From: Ruixingdingia sedimenti
Lineage (GTDB): Bacteria; Pseudomonadota; Alphaproteobacteria; Rhodobacterales; Rhodobacteraceae
Direction of reading: 5' to 3'
Assembly: GCF_031432425.1 (NCBI RefSeq)
Contig: NZ_JAVKPH010000021.1
Location: forward strand, 6,658 to 70,657
DNA length: 64,000 nucleotides
Shown: piece after piece, positions 16,216-24,869 of the stretch
Numbering within the stretch: the first letter of the stretch is position 1
Layout: each line of letters begins with the position of its first letter
Notes under the pieces: generated by a model
What the model was told of the DNA's origin: nothing
The model's input: only the letters and a program-made list of their open reading frames with translations
Databases searched by the model: none
Made by a program: the position numbers and the translations under genes

Positions 16216-17040
16216 ATGACCGATCTGCCCCTTCTTGGCGCCGCGATGACCGTGGCCGAACTGGAAACCCTGCAGGATTTCATCCTGTCCCGCGACCGGG
16301 ATCTGGAATTGCAGGATTTCTGCATCCCCGGCGCGCTCGATGCCGACTGGCGGCCCACGGCCGAACGCGCCCGCGCGCTGCTGGCGGGCTATCAGGGCCG
16401 TCTTGGCATCCACGGGCCGTTCTGGGGCCTGCATATCGCCAGCGCCGATGCGGAAATCCGCGCGGTCGTCAGCCGCCGCCTGATGCAGGGGCTGGAGGTC
16501 TGCGACTACCTGGGCGCGACCCAGATGGTGATCCATTCGCCCTACATCACCTGGGATTACAACAACCTCGACAATTTCGCCGGCCGCAGCGCCTATCGGT
16601 CCGTCATCGACCTGACGCACCAGACGCTGGCCGAGGCGGTGAAGCGTGCCGAAGGCATCGGCGTGACCATGGTGATCGAGAACATCATGGACAAGGACCC
16701 CGACATCCGGCGCACGCTGGCGGAAAGCTTTTCTTCCGCCGCCGTCGCGGTGTCGGTCGATACCGGGCATGCGCAATATGCCCATGGCTCGACCGGCGCG
16801 CCGCCGGTGGATTATTTCATCCGCCGCGCCGGGGACACGCTGCACCATGTCCATCTGCAGGATGCCGACGGCCATGCCGACCGCCACTGGGCCATCGGCG
16901 AGGGCAATATCCACTGGCCGGCGGTGTTCCGCGCGCTTGGCGAACTGACCTCGAACCCCCGCCTGATCCTGGAACTGCGCGACAAATCCGGCATCCTGCC
17001 CTCGGCGGCATGGCTGGAGGCGCGGGGCCTCGCCTGCTGA
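16216..17040 (+). CDS. Sugar phosphate isomerase/epimerase-like TIM-barrel protein
   Basis: A 274-residue xylose-isomerase-like TIM-barrel (AP endonuclease 2 fold). Recognisable strands are LGIHGPFWGLHIASAD, TQMVIHSPYI, VTMVIENIMD (metal-binding Glu), VSVDTGHAQYAHG and HHVHLQDADGHADRHWAIGEGNIHWPAVFRAL. Members isomerise or epimerise sugars, or cleave related compounds, with a divalent metal. It is the last plus-strand gene of the transporter run, 10 bp after the HAD gene. Confidence 0.85.
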   Translation: MTDLPLLGAAMTVAELETLQDFILSRDRDLELQDFCIPGALDADWRPTAERARALLAGYQGRLGIHGPFWGLHIASADAEIRAVVSRRLMQGLEVCDYLGATQMVIHSPYITWDYNNLDNFAGRSAYRSVIDLTHQTLAEAVKRAEGIGVTMVIENIMDKDPDIRRTLAESFSSAAVAVSVDTGHAQYAHGSTGAPPVDYFIRRAGDTLHHVHLQDADGHADRHWAIGEGNIHWPAVFRALGELTSNPRLILELRDKSGILPSAAWLEARGLAC

Positions 17041-17067
17041 GGGCCGGGGCGGGGCAGGGCGGCGGAT

Positions 17068-17085
17068 GCCGGGGCGCGCCCCGGC
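17068..17085. terminator. Palindrome between convergent genes
   Basis: GCCGGGGCGCGCCCCGGC is a perfect 18-bp palindrome in the 45-bp gap between the TIM-barrel gene and the opposing kinase-like gene. It probably ends or stabilises transcripts from both directions. No U-run follows on either strand. Confidence 0.45.
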
Positions 17086-18192
17086 CTACGCCCGCCCGGC
17101 CCGGGTCATGCGGGTGCCGACCTCCCATTCCAGCGTCGGCACCGCGCGCAGGCGCATCGCATCGTCCAGCGCCATCGTATCCCATTTCACCGACAGCCCG
17201 GCGATGCGCTGGCGCACGCAATAGATGCGGAAGGCGTTGAAGAGCCAGTAGTAATCGTAGTTCCGCAAGGGCCGGCCCGCATGCGATTCGTAGATCGCCT
17301 TGCACTCGTCCTCGGATGGCACGCCGCCCTGTTCGGGGGCGTGGATGTCGCCGCCATGGGCGATCAGTTGCAGGTGGCGGTGGCAGAAGTGGATATAGGT
17401 GAAGTCGATCTCGGGGTCGCCGAAGCACGACATTTCCCAGTCGAGCAGCGCCACGGGCCGGAAATCGCGGTAGATGACGTTGGCAAAGCGCGCATCGCCC
17501 CAGACGAAGCTGACGGTTTCCTCGCGCGGCATGTTGGCGCGCAGCCAGCGGCGCAGTTCCACCACGATCGGCACGGGTTCGTCCGGCAGGAAGCCCGCGC
17601 CCCAGTCGTAGATGCGTTCCCACCAGTCGAGATGCTGTTCGATGCAACTGCGGTTCCGGTCGGGCCACTGGTAGGCGGCAAGGCCGGTCTTGCGCCAGTC
17701 CACCTTCTGCAGGTTGGCCGCCGCCTGGATCGTCGAGGTCCAGAGCCGGCGGCGTTCGTCGTCGCTCGCCTCGTGGATCCAGCCCGAGGTGATGTAGACC
17801 GGCTTGTCGGCGGCGGTGCGGCCTTCGGCGAAATCCATGAAATAGAAGGGGCGGCCGAGGACGGATGTGTCGCCCTCGAACCAGCGCACGCGGGCGGCGG
17901 GGTAGCCGGGGATCCCCTCCAGCGCCTTCATCGTGCCGTACTGGCGGGCGATGTCGTATTCCATCAGCAGCGATTCGCCCTCGGGCGGCAGGCGCAGGAT
18001 CAGCTTTTCGGGGGCGGCCCCGGGGGCGGGGGACAGCGATACGCGGTAGGTCTCGTTCGACCAGCCGGCGCCGGCGGTGGCCTCTGCCACCTCGTGCACC
18101 ACGGCGCCGCCCAGGCCGGGCTGGCGGCGCAGCCAGTCCTGCAGGCGGCGGGCCATGTCGGCGGCGTCGAATTGCGTGGCAAAGATCGGCAT
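17086..18192 (-). CDS. Phosphotransferase family protein (aminoglycoside phosphotransferase/ACAD10-like kinase fold)
   Basis: A 368-residue APH-fold protein. The catalytic loop reads VSFVWGDARFANVIYR (residues near 233-248; WGD in place of HGD) and the metal-binding segment is VALLDWEMSCFGDPEIDF. The N-terminal lobe includes GAGWSNETYRVSL. These kinases phosphorylate small molecules; known relatives include homoserine, choline and hydroxyacyl-CoA kinases, so drug resistance should not be assumed. The ATG at 18192 is preceded by GAGGAGGGG. It follows the phosphatase gene by 11 bp on the same strand. Confidence 0.85.
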   Translation of the reverse strand: MPIFATQFDAADMARRLQDWLRRQPGLGGAVVHEVAEATAGAGWSNETYRVSLSPAPGAAPEKLILRLPPEGESLLMEYDIARQYGTMKALEGIPGYPAARVRWFEGDTSVLGRPFYFMDFAEGRTAADKPVYITSGWIHEASDDERRRLWTSTIQAAANLQKVDWRKTGLAAYQWPDRNRSCIEQHLDWWERIYDWGAGFLPDEPVPIVVELRRWLRANMPREETVSFVWGDARFANVIYRDFRPVALLDWEMSCFGDPEIDFTYIHFCHRHLQLIAHGGDIHAPEQGGVPSEDECKAIYESHAGRPLRNYDYYWLFNAFRIYCVRQRIAGLSVKWDTMALDDAMRLRAVPTLEWEVGTRMTRAGRA

Positions 18193-18203
18193 GCGTCCCC
18201 TCC

Positions 18204-18959
18204 TCAGCCCAGAATGCGGTCGCGCAGGCGCGCGGCGAAATCGGGCAGGCCCGTCACCCTGTCGGCATAGGCGGCGAGAGAGCCGTCCACGCGGTCGATC
18301 TCTGCAAAGGCGGCGCCCAGGTAGTCGGCATGCGCCAGCAGCAGGGGGGCCACCACCTCGGGCGGGAAGATGGCGTTGCCGGAATAGTCCCTGTCCCAGT
18401 GGTCGTTGGTCAGGTGATAGTCGGCCAGCACCGTGTCCTCGGGCACGCCGAGAAGCCGCAGCAGCGTGGCGGCGACAAAGCCGGTACGGTCCTTGCCGGC
18501 GGTGCAGTGGATCAGCAGGGGGGCCTCCGCCGCCTCGTAGACCCTGACCAGCGCCGCGCCCATCTGCGCCGCCGCGTCGCCGGCGAAGCGGCGGTAGACC
18601 CACAGGATGCGTTCGCGGTTCATCTCGGCGGTGATGGCGCTGCCGTCGGGCGCGATCATCGAGGTGAAGGACCCCGGCTCCACCGGCGCGGGCACCACGG
18701 CGATGCCCCCGAGGACGGCGGGGTCGGGGGCGTTCTTCAACCGCTCTTCCCGCCCGCGCAGGTCGATGATCGTGCGCAGCCCCAGGGCCGCCAGCGCCGG
18801 TGCCGCCGCAGAGGGCACGCGGCCCAGATGGGCGGACCGGAACAGCCGCCCCGCCGGGATCACCGCGCCGTCGCCGGTGGCATAGCCGCCGAAGTCGCGC
18901 AGGTTCGACAGCCCCGTGATCTCGATCCGGTTCCGGCCTTGCGCCGCCGTCACATCCAT
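18204..18959 (-). CDS. Tyrosine/serine-type protein phosphatase family protein
   Basis: A 251-residue protein with the CX5R phosphatase P-loop HCTAGKDRTG and the family motifs SNLRDFGGYATGDG, GRLFRSAHLGRV and GLRTIIDLRGREER (Y_phosphatase3 type). These enzymes use a cysteine nucleophile on phospho-proteins, phosphoinositides or small phosphate esters. GGAAGGGG lies upstream of the ATG at 18959. It precedes the kinase-like gene in a two-gene minus-strand unit, a phosphatase/kinase pair next to a phosphodiester operon. Confidence 0.87.
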   Translation of the reverse strand: MDVTAAQGRNRIEITGLSNLRDFGGYATGDGAVIPAGRLFRSAHLGRVPSAAAPALAALGLRTIIDLRGREERLKNAPDPAVLGGIAVVPAPVEPGSFTSMIAPDGSAITAEMNRERILWVYRRFAGDAAAQMGAALVRVYEAAEAPLLIHCTAGKDRTGFVAATLLRLLGVPEDTVLADYHLTNDHWDRDYSGNAIFPPEVVAPLLLAHADYLGAAFAEIDRVDGSLAAYADRVTGLPDFAARLRDRILG

Positions 18960-19103
18960 ATCGTCGCCCCTTCCGTTCGCCGCCCCACCCTGCCGCGCCC
19001 CGCGCGCCGGGGCCGTCCCCGCAGGGTGGGACTGCCGCACCCCCGCCCCCTTCCTAGCCTGTGCCGCACACGAAGACCGGCCCGCGCGGCCCAAGGAGGA
19101 TCC

Positions 19104-19466
19104 ATGACCAGCCACCGCAGCCCCAACGAGGTCGTCACGCTCTACTGCGAAAAGGCCTGGAACGAATGCCAGACCGACCTGATCCGCGAAATCACCGCCA
19201 ATCCGGTCGTGCGCCATTATGCCGGGCGCATCCAGACGATGGACCACGACACCCAGATCGCCCGCATCCAGGACCGCCACAAGACCGCCAGGCCGCGGTT
19301 CGACGGCATCATCCAGTTCGCCGAGGGGCCCTATGTGGCCTATGTCTGGAACAACACCACCGAACAGGGCGGCAAGAAGAGCGGGATCGAGATCTTCAAG
19401 GTCGAGGAAGGCCGCATCACCGAGGTCTGGAACCCCTCGACCGTGGACGAGGGCCACTGGGCCTGA
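19104..19466 (+). CDS. NTF2-like (SnoaL-type) small protein
   Basis: A 120-residue protein, MTSHRSPNEVVTLYCEKAWNECQTDLIREITANPVVRHYAGRIQTM..., with the cone-shaped NTF2-like pattern: an N-terminal helix pair, HYAG strand, and the C-terminal sheet YVAYVWNNTTEQGGKKSGIEIFKVEEGRITEVWNPS. The fold serves small polar ligand binding or isomerisation; no catalytic residue can be assigned. A strong AAGGAGGA ribosome site lies 5 bases before the ATG. It diverges from the phosphatase gene. Confidence 0.75.
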   Translation: MTSHRSPNEVVTLYCEKAWNECQTDLIREITANPVVRHYAGRIQTMDHDTQIARIQDRHKTARPRFDGIIQFAEGPYVAYVWNNTTEQGGKKSGIEIFKVEEGRITEVWNPSTVDEGHWA

Positions 19467-19594
19467 ACCCCCCAAAGGGCCCGTACCGTGCGGCGGGGAC
19501 AGACGCCGGACGGTGCGGGCATTGCACTTTGCGCACTGCTTTCCGACAGGGCCCGGGCCATGGACCCGGCCCCCACACCAACGGGAGACGACAC

Positions 19595-20635
19595 ATGAGT
19601 TTCGCAAGAACCGCCCGCACCACCGCCGCTGCGCTGGTGCTGGGGGCCGCCGCCGCCCTTCCGGCCGCCGCCGAGAACCTGGTGCTGACCTATACGAGCT
19701 ACATCGCCAACACCCATCCGGTGAACGCCGATGCGATCCTGCCCTGGGCCGAAGAGGTGGCGAAAGTCACCGAAGGCCGGGTGCGGATCGAGGCGCTGCC
19801 CAAGATGGTGGGCACCGCGCCCGCGCAGCACGACGTGATCGCCGAGGGGCTGGCCGATGTCGCCTGGTTCACGCCGGGCTATACGCCGGGCCGCTTTGCC
19901 GCGCTGGAACTGGCCGAACTGCCCTTCATCGCCGACGACCCCGAGGTGGGCGCGATCGCGATGCAACGCTGGTTCGAGAAATATTTCGCCGACGGCAAGG
20001 TGTTCAAGGAAGTGCACCCGCTGGCGATCATGACCACCAGCGCCGGCACCATGATGTCGAAAAAGCCGGTGAGCACGGTCGAGGATCTCAAGGGCCTCAA
20101 GGTCCGCTCGCCGCTGCCGATCACGCTCGGGATGCTGAACACCATCGGCGCCGTGCCGGTGCAGAAACCGGGCAACGAAGCCTACGAGCTTCTGGCGGCG
20201 GGCACGCTGGACGCCTCGCTGTCGGGCGCCGAACAGGCGGTGACGTTCAAGCTGGGCGAGGTCACGAAACAGATGCTGATGGTGCCGGGCGGGTTCTACA
20301 ACTCGGTCTGCGGCGTGATCATCAACAAGGACAAATGGGCCCAGATCTCCGAGGCCGACCGCGCCGCCATCACCGCGATCTCGGGCGAGAAACTGTCGCG
20401 CGCGATCGGGAAGAGCTTCCTCGGCCCGATCGAGGAAGCCAAGACGATGATGTCCGAAGGCGGGCGCAGCGTCGACATCGCCTCGGATGAAATGGTGGCC
20501 GAACTCAAGACCGCCTGGGCCGGGGTCGAGGCAGAGATCATCGCCAAGGCAGAGGCGTCGGGCGTGCAGGATGCGGCCGCGCTGCTGGCCGACCTGCGCG
20601 CGATGGTGGCCGAGGTGCAGAAGGAAATCCGCTGA
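19595..20635 (+). CDS. TRAP-type solute-binding protein (DctP family), without adjacent permease genes
   Basis: A 346-residue exported protein: Sec signal peptide MSFARTARTTAAALVLGAAAALPAAAEN, then the DctP fold with SYIANTHPVNADAILPWAEEVAKVTEGRVRIEALPKM, and the characteristic DLKGLKVRSPLPITLGMLNTIGAVPV containing the carboxylate-binding arginine. TRAP importers need membrane subunits (dctQ, dctM), but neither is near: UvrD follows. The protein may pair with a permease encoded elsewhere. The start at 19595 follows ACGGGAGACG. Confidence 0.88.
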   Translation: MSFARTARTTAAALVLGAAAALPAAAENLVLTYTSYIANTHPVNADAILPWAEEVAKVTEGRVRIEALPKMVGTAPAQHDVIAEGLADVAWFTPGYTPGRFAALELAELPFIADDPEVGAIAMQRWFEKYFADGKVFKEVHPLAIMTTSAGTMMSKKPVSTVEDLKGLKVRSPLPITLGMLNTIGAVPVQKPGNEAYELLAAGTLDASLSGAEQAVTFKLGEVTKQMLMVPGGFYNSVCGVIINKDKWAQISEADRAAITAISGEKLSRAIGKSFLGPIEEAKTMMSEGGRSVDIASDEMVAELKTAWAGVEAEIIAKAEASGVQDAAALLADLRAMVAEVQKEIR

Positions 20636-20684
20636 CCGGCAGGACGCCCGCCCGGCCTTTGGCCCGATGGACGGTGCCGGAGCC

Positions 20685-20805
20685 TCCGGCGGGGATATTT
20701 GAAGACAGAAAATGATCAGCGCGCGCCCTTTTTCCGAAAGGGCGCGCGCTTTCTTTCACCTTTTCATAAATACTCCTGCGCGGCGCGCGCAGCTCTCCAT
20801 CAGGC
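20685..20805. repeat. Family B inverted-repeat element, copy B2 (inverted orientation)
   Basis: It lies between the TRAP binding protein and uvrD. The left arm GGGGATATTTGAAGACAGAA (20696-20715) is the reverse complement of the usual right arm; the right arm TCACCTTTTCATAAATACTC (about 20756-20775) is the reverse complement of the usual left arm. The middle holds a perfect 14-bp stem AGCGCGCGCCCTTT (20718-20731) / AAAGGGCGCGCGCT (20737-20750) followed by TTCTTTC, which can act as a terminator for the upstream gene. Confidence 0.75.
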
Positions 20806-20899
20806 CAAAGGCCGGGCCTGCCGTATCCGTTCCGGCAAGATCGGGAACATTCTGCGAACAAACCTTTCCCCCCGCCGCAAAGCCGCTATACTGGCCCGC

Positions 20900-23260
20900 A
20901 TGACTCGGTTTGACGAACATGATGCCTTCGAAGAGGCCGCCCTGCCGCTCAGCCGCCGCGCGATGGCGGCCCGGCCCGCGCCCTATCTGGACGGGCTGAA
21001 CCCCGCGCAGCGCGCGGCGGTCGAGGCGCTGGACGGCCCGGTGCTGATGCTGGCCGGCGCGGGCACCGGCAAGACCCGGGCGCTGACCACGCGCATCGCG
21101 CATCTGCTGCATACCGGGCGGGCGCGCCCGAACGAGATCCTCGCCGTGACCTTCACCAACAAGGCCGCGCGCGAGATGAAGGAACGGGTCGGCCGCCTTC
21201 TGGGCCAGACGGTCGAGGGGCTGCCCTGGATGGGCACCTTCCATTCGGTCTGCGTGCGCCTGCTGCGCCGGCATGCCGAACTGGCGGGGCTCAAGTCGAA
21301 CTTCACCATTCTGGACACCGACGACCAGATCCGCCTGATGAAACAGGTGATCCAGGCCGCCAACATGGACGAGAAACGCTGGCCCGCGCGGCAGCTGGCG
21401 GGGCTGATCGACAACTGGAAGAACCGCGCCTGGACGCCCGAAAAGGTGCCCTCGGCCGAGGCGCCGGCGTTCAACAACCGCGGGACGGAGCTGTACGCCG
21501 CCTATCAGGACCGGCTGCGCACGCTGAACGCCTGCGATTTCGGCGACCTGCTGTTGCATTGCGTGACGATCTTTCAGGCGCATCCCGATGTGCTGGAACA
21601 GTATCAACGCTGGTTCCGCTATATCCTCGTGGACGAATACCAGGACACCAACGTCGCGCAGTACCTGTGGCTGCGGCTTCTGGCGCAGGCGCATCGCAAC
21701 ATCTGCTGCGTGGGCGACGACGACCAGTCGATCTACGGCTGGCGCGGGGCCGAGGTCGGCAACATCCTGCGGTTCGAAAAGGATTTTCCGGGCGCGCAGG
21801 TGATCCGGCTGGAACAGAACTACCGGTCCACCGCGCATATCCTCGCCGCCGCCTCGGGGGTGATTTCGGCCAATCAGGGGCGGCTCGGCAAGACGCTCTG
21901 GACCGAAGCCGAGGGGGGCGAGAAGGTCCGCCTCATCGGCCATTGGGACGGCGAGGAAGAGGCGCGCTGGATCGGGGAAGAGATCGAGGCGCTGGAACGC
22001 GGCACCCGCGGCGGCGATCCGGTCAGCGCGAACGGCATGGCGATCCTCGTGCGCGCGGCGCATCAGATGCGCGCCTTCGAGGATCGGTTCCTGACCATCG
22101 GCCTGCCCTATCGCGTCATCGGCGGCCCCCGGTTCTACGAACGGCAGGAAATCCGCGATGCGATGGCCTATTTCCGCCTCGCCGTCAGCCCCGAGGACGA
22201 TCTGGCCTTCGAGCGCGTGGTGAACCTGCCCAAGCGGGGCCTGGGCGACAAGGCGCAGGCCGACATCCAGCGCGCGGCGCGCGATCTGGGTCTGCCGCTG
22301 CTGGAAGGTGCGCGGGCGCTGGTGGCGCAGGGCGGCATCGGGGGCAAGGGGGGGGCGGCGCTGCGGGTGTTCTGCGCGGCGGTGGACCGCTGGCATGCCG
22401 TCGCCGCGACCCCGGGGCACGACCATATCCAGCTGGCGGAAACCATCCTCGACGAATCCGGCTATACCGCGATGTGGCAGGCCGACAAGACGCCCGAGGC
22501 GCCGGGGCGGCTGGAAAACCTCAAGGAACTGGTCAAGGCGCTGGAGGCGTTCGACACGTTGCAGGGGTTTCTGGAACATGTCGCGCTGATCATGGAGAAC
22601 GAGACCGAGGAGGCGGCGGAAAAGGTCACGATCATGACGCTGCATGCCGCCAAGGGGCTGGAATTCCCGGTGATCTTTCTGCCGGGGTGGGAAGACGGGC
22701 TGTTCCCCAGTCAGCGCGCGATGGACGAAAGCGGGCAGAAGGGGGTGGAGGAGGAACGGCGGCTGGCCTATGTCGGCATCACCCGGGCGGAACGGCTCTG
22801 CACCATCAGCTTCGCCGCCAACCGCCGCGTCTATGGCCAGTGGCAGAGCCAGCTGCCGAGCCGCTTCATCGACGAACTGCCCGAGGCGCATGTCGAGGTG
22901 CTGACGCCGCCGGGCCTTTATGGCGGCGGCTATGGCGCGGCGCGGCCCGCCGTGGCGGGGGTGGAAACGCGGGCGGCGGCGGCCAATGTCTACAATTCCC
23001 CCGGCTGGCAGCGGATGCAGAGCCGCGCCGCCTCAAGGCCCGTCCACGCCCCGCAGGAATCGCGCCATGTGGTGATCGACCTCGAGGCCGTGTCGGTCTT
23101 CGACACCGGCGACCGGGTGTTCCACAAGAAGTTCGGCTATGGCGAGGTCGCGGGGATCGAGGGCGACAAGCTGCGCATCCGCTTCGACAAGGCGGGGGAA
23201 AAGCATGTGCTGGCGGGCTATGTGGTGCCCGCCGAACATGCGGATGACGTGCCGTTTTAA
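20900..23260 (+). CDS. uvrD: UvrD/PcrA-type DNA helicase II
   Basis: A 786-residue superfamily 1A helicase, with LNPAQRAAVEALDGPVLMLAGAGTGKTRALTTRIAHLL (Q-motif and Walker A, about 34-70), AVTFTNKAAREMKER, DEYQDTN (motif II), GDDDQSIYGWRGA (III), EQNYRS (IV), TLHAAKGLEFPVIFLPGWEDGLFPSQRA (V) and RLAYVGITRAE (VI). The C-terminal domain GDRVFHKKFGYGEVAGIEGDKLRIRF is the RNA-polymerase-binding Tudor-like part found in UvrD/PcrA. It unwinds DNA 3' to 5' in excision repair and transcription-coupled repair. The ATG at 20900 gives an N-terminal extension of about 30 residues before the helicase core. Confidence 0.93.
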   Translation: MTRFDEHDAFEEAALPLSRRAMAARPAPYLDGLNPAQRAAVEALDGPVLMLAGAGTGKTRALTTRIAHLLHTGRARPNEILAVTFTNKAAREMKERVGRLLGQTVEGLPWMGTFHSVCVRLLRRHAELAGLKSNFTILDTDDQIRLMKQVIQAANMDEKRWPARQLAGLIDNWKNRAWTPEKVPSAEAPAFNNRGTELYAAYQDRLRTLNACDFGDLLLHCVTIFQAHPDVLEQYQRWFRYILVDEYQDTNVAQYLWLRLLAQAHRNICCVGDDDQSIYGWRGAEVGNILRFEKDFPGAQVIRLEQNYRSTAHILAAASGVISANQGRLGKTLWTEAEGGEKVRLIGHWDGEEEARWIGEEIEALERGTRGGDPVSANGMAILVRAAHQMRAFEDRFLTIGLPYRVIGGPRFYERQEIRDAMAYFRLAVSPEDDLAFERVVNLPKRGLGDKAQADIQRAARDLGLPLLEGARALVAQGGIGGKGGAALRVFCAAVDRWHAVAATPGHDHIQLAETILDESGYTAMWQADKTPEAPGRLENLKELVKALEAFDTLQGFLEHVALIMENETEEAAEKVTIMTLHAAKGLEFPVIFLPGWEDGLFPSQRAMDESGQKGVEEERRLAYVGITRAERLCTISFAANRRVYGQWQSQLPSRFIDELPEAHVEVLTPPGLYGGGYGAARPAVAGVETRAAAANVYNSPGWQRMQSRAASRPVHAPQESRHVVIDLEAVSVFDTGDRVFHKKFGYGEVAGIEGDKLRIRFDKAGEKHVLAGYVVPAEHADDVPF

Positions 23261-23283
23261 GGAATAGGTAATCACGCTACCGC

Positions 23284-23506
23284 CGGGCCGGGCGGGAGAA
23301 GGAAACGCATTGCGTTTCCCCCGCCCGTTGCGCGGCGGTGCCACTGGAAACGGTCACGCCCCAGAAACGGGAGGCCAGCGCCTGCCCCGGCGGGCGAGTA
23401 GCGCCCGCCATGGGCGGGGCGGGCGCTGGCCGGGGGCTTTGGGCCCCCGGCCGGGGCAACGGCACCGGCAGGATATGGCGAAGGCACGCGCCTTCGCCAG
23501 ACAGAT
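23284..23506 (-). repeat. Family A structured repeat, copy A2 (inverted)
   Basis: Read on the minus strand, this copy has the same module order as A1: GGCGAAGGC...GCCTTCGCC, GGCCGGGGGC/GCCCCCGGCC, AGCGCCCGCC/GGCGGGCGCT, GGCGCTGGCC, GGCACCGCCGCGC and GGAAACGCAATGCGTTTCC. The palindrome reads GCGCGTGC in the centre where A1 has GCGCGCGC; read as RNA this is a G:U wobble that keeps the stem. It fills the gap between convergent uvrD and the benE-type gene. Confidence 0.85.
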
Positions 23507-23531
23507 CGGCAGGGCTATAGGATGAACCGCC

Positions 23532-24689
23532 TCAACGCCGCGCCCGCGCCGCCGCCATCCGGTCCAGCGCCAGCGCCGCCAGCCCCGCCGCCAGCCCCCA
23601 GAAGGCCGCGCCGATGCCGAAGACCGCGGTGCCCGAGGCGGTGACGATCAGCGTCACCGTCGCCGCGAACCGCTGGTCTCCGGCGGCGAAGGCCCCGGTC
23701 AGCGCCCCCGACAGCGGCGCCAGCATCGCCAGCGCCACCATCGCCGCCAGCAGCGCGGGCGGCAGGGCGAGGATCAGCGCGATCAGCACCGGCCCCGCGA
23801 GCCCGAGCCCCACCCAGACCGCCGCATAGGCCAGCCCGATGCGCCAGCGGCGGGAACGGTCGGGCTCCACCTCGGGGTCGAGACAGATCGCCGCCGTCAT
23901 CGCCGCCATGCTGATCGTATGCCCGCCGAACAGCCCCGCCAGCGCCGACAGCCCCCCGGTGGCCAGTTGCGCCAGCCGCACCGGCGGCTCGAACCCCGCG
24001 GCGCGCATGGTGGCGAAGCCGGGCAGGTTCTGCGACGCCATCGTCACCAGATAGAGCGGCACCGCCAGCCCCAGCACCGCGCCCGGATCGAAGGCGGGCG
24101 GGATGAACACCAGCGCGGGCAGGCCGGGCAGGGGCGCGGGCACCACCGCCTGCCCGCCCGCAAAGGCCAGCGCCAGCCCCGCGGCGAGCGCCGCCAGCAC
24201 CGCGAAACCGGGGCCGAAGAACCGCACCACCGCATAGACCGCCACCATCGGCAGAACCAGCGCCGGCAGGTCGGCCGCCGCCCCCGCCAGCCGCAGGCAG
24301 AAGGGCAGGATCACGCCCGCCAGCATCCCCGCCGCCACGCCGTCGGGGATGCGGGCGATCAGGCGTTCCAAGGGCCGCAGCACGCCGGTCGCCGCCATCA
24401 AGAGCCCCGTGACGACGAAGGCGCCCACCGCCTCGGCCAGCGAAATCCCCTCGGTCGCCGCCACCAGCGCCGCGCCGGGGGTGGACCAGGCCAGCACCAA
24501 CGGCATCCGCGTCCACAGGCTCAGCGCCGCGCTGCCCGCCGCCTTGGCCAGGCACACCGCCAGCAGCCAGCTTGCCGTCTGCGCCGCATCCGCGCCGACC
24601 GCCACCGCCGCCGCCAGCACCAGCGGGATCGAGCTGCCGAAGCCGACGAAAGCCGCCACCAGCGCCGCTGAGATCATGGAAAACCGCAT
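23532..24689 (-). CDS. BenE-family benzoate/H+ symporter-type transporter
   Basis: A 385-residue polytopic membrane protein with about 11-12 helices, starting MRFSMISAALVAAFVGFGSSIPLVLAAAVAVGADAAQTASWL. It shows the BenE motifs WSTPGAALVAATEGISLAEAVGAFVVTGLLM, FIPPAFDPGAVLGLAVPLYLVTMASQNLPGFA and LFGGHTISMAAMTAAICLDPEVEPD. The family is named after benzoate import, but many members lie away from aromatic genes, as here, so the substrate is unknown. The ATG at 24689 begins the first helix. Confidence 0.85.
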   Translation of the reverse strand: MRFSMISAALVAAFVGFGSSIPLVLAAAVAVGADAAQTASWLLAVCLAKAAGSAALSLWTRMPLVLAWSTPGAALVAATEGISLAEAVGAFVVTGLLMAATGVLRPLERLIARIPDGVAAGMLAGVILPFCLRLAGAAADLPALVLPMVAVYAVVRFFGPGFAVLAALAAGLALAFAGGQAVVPAPLPGLPALVFIPPAFDPGAVLGLAVPLYLVTMASQNLPGFATMRAAGFEPPVRLAQLATGGLSALAGLFGGHTISMAAMTAAICLDPEVEPDRSRRWRIGLAYAAVWVGLGLAGPVLIALILALPPALLAAMVALAMLAPLSGALTGAFAAGDQRFAATVTLIVTASGTAVFGIGAAFWGLAAGLAALALDRMAAARARR

Positions 24690-24763
24690 GCCGTCCCCCT
24701 TTGGTTCCGGGCGACTATGGCCGCCGCCCAAAGGGGCCGCAACCGCATGGCGGGGGGACAGGA

Positions 24764-24801
24764 AAAAGGCGGCGACCCGGGAGGAGGAGAGGGTCGCCGC
24801 C
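24764..24801 (-). terminator. Intrinsic terminator of the DUF1127-sRNA operon
   Basis: On the minus strand a perfect 11-bp GC-rich stem is immediately followed by TTTTT (plus-strand AAAAA at 24763-24767). Its 12-base loop carries the CCTCCTCCC motif, so the last regulatory hairpin is also the transcription stop. Confidence 0.7.
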
Positions 24802-24840
24802 AGAGATGCGCGGCCTGGGAGGAGGAGCGGCCGTTCGCAT
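24764..24840 (-). ncRNA. CcsR/cuckoo-type sRNA unit 4, with terminal hairpin
   Basis: Two hairpins on the minus strand. Hairpin H2 pairs 24806-24815 with 24829-24840 around a loop containing CCTCCTCCC. Hairpin H1 has a perfect 11-bp stem (GGCGGCGACCC at 24768-24778 / GGGTCGCCGCC at 24791-24801) and loop TCTCCTCCTCCC, followed on the minus strand by TTTTTCC, so it doubles as an intrinsic terminator. It is the last unit of the array. Confidence 0.75.
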
Positions 24841-24869
24841 GCCGTCGGGGGCAAAGCCCCCGGAATTCC

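Noticed and set aside
17086..18192. Aminoglycoside resistance gene
   Set aside because: The APH fold is shared by many metabolic kinases. The WGD catalytic loop and the context with phosphoesterases do not indicate resistance.
20756..22891. A 711-codon frame antisense to uvrD
   Set aside because: All helicase motifs are in the plus-strand frame; the antisense translation shows only GC-driven composition.
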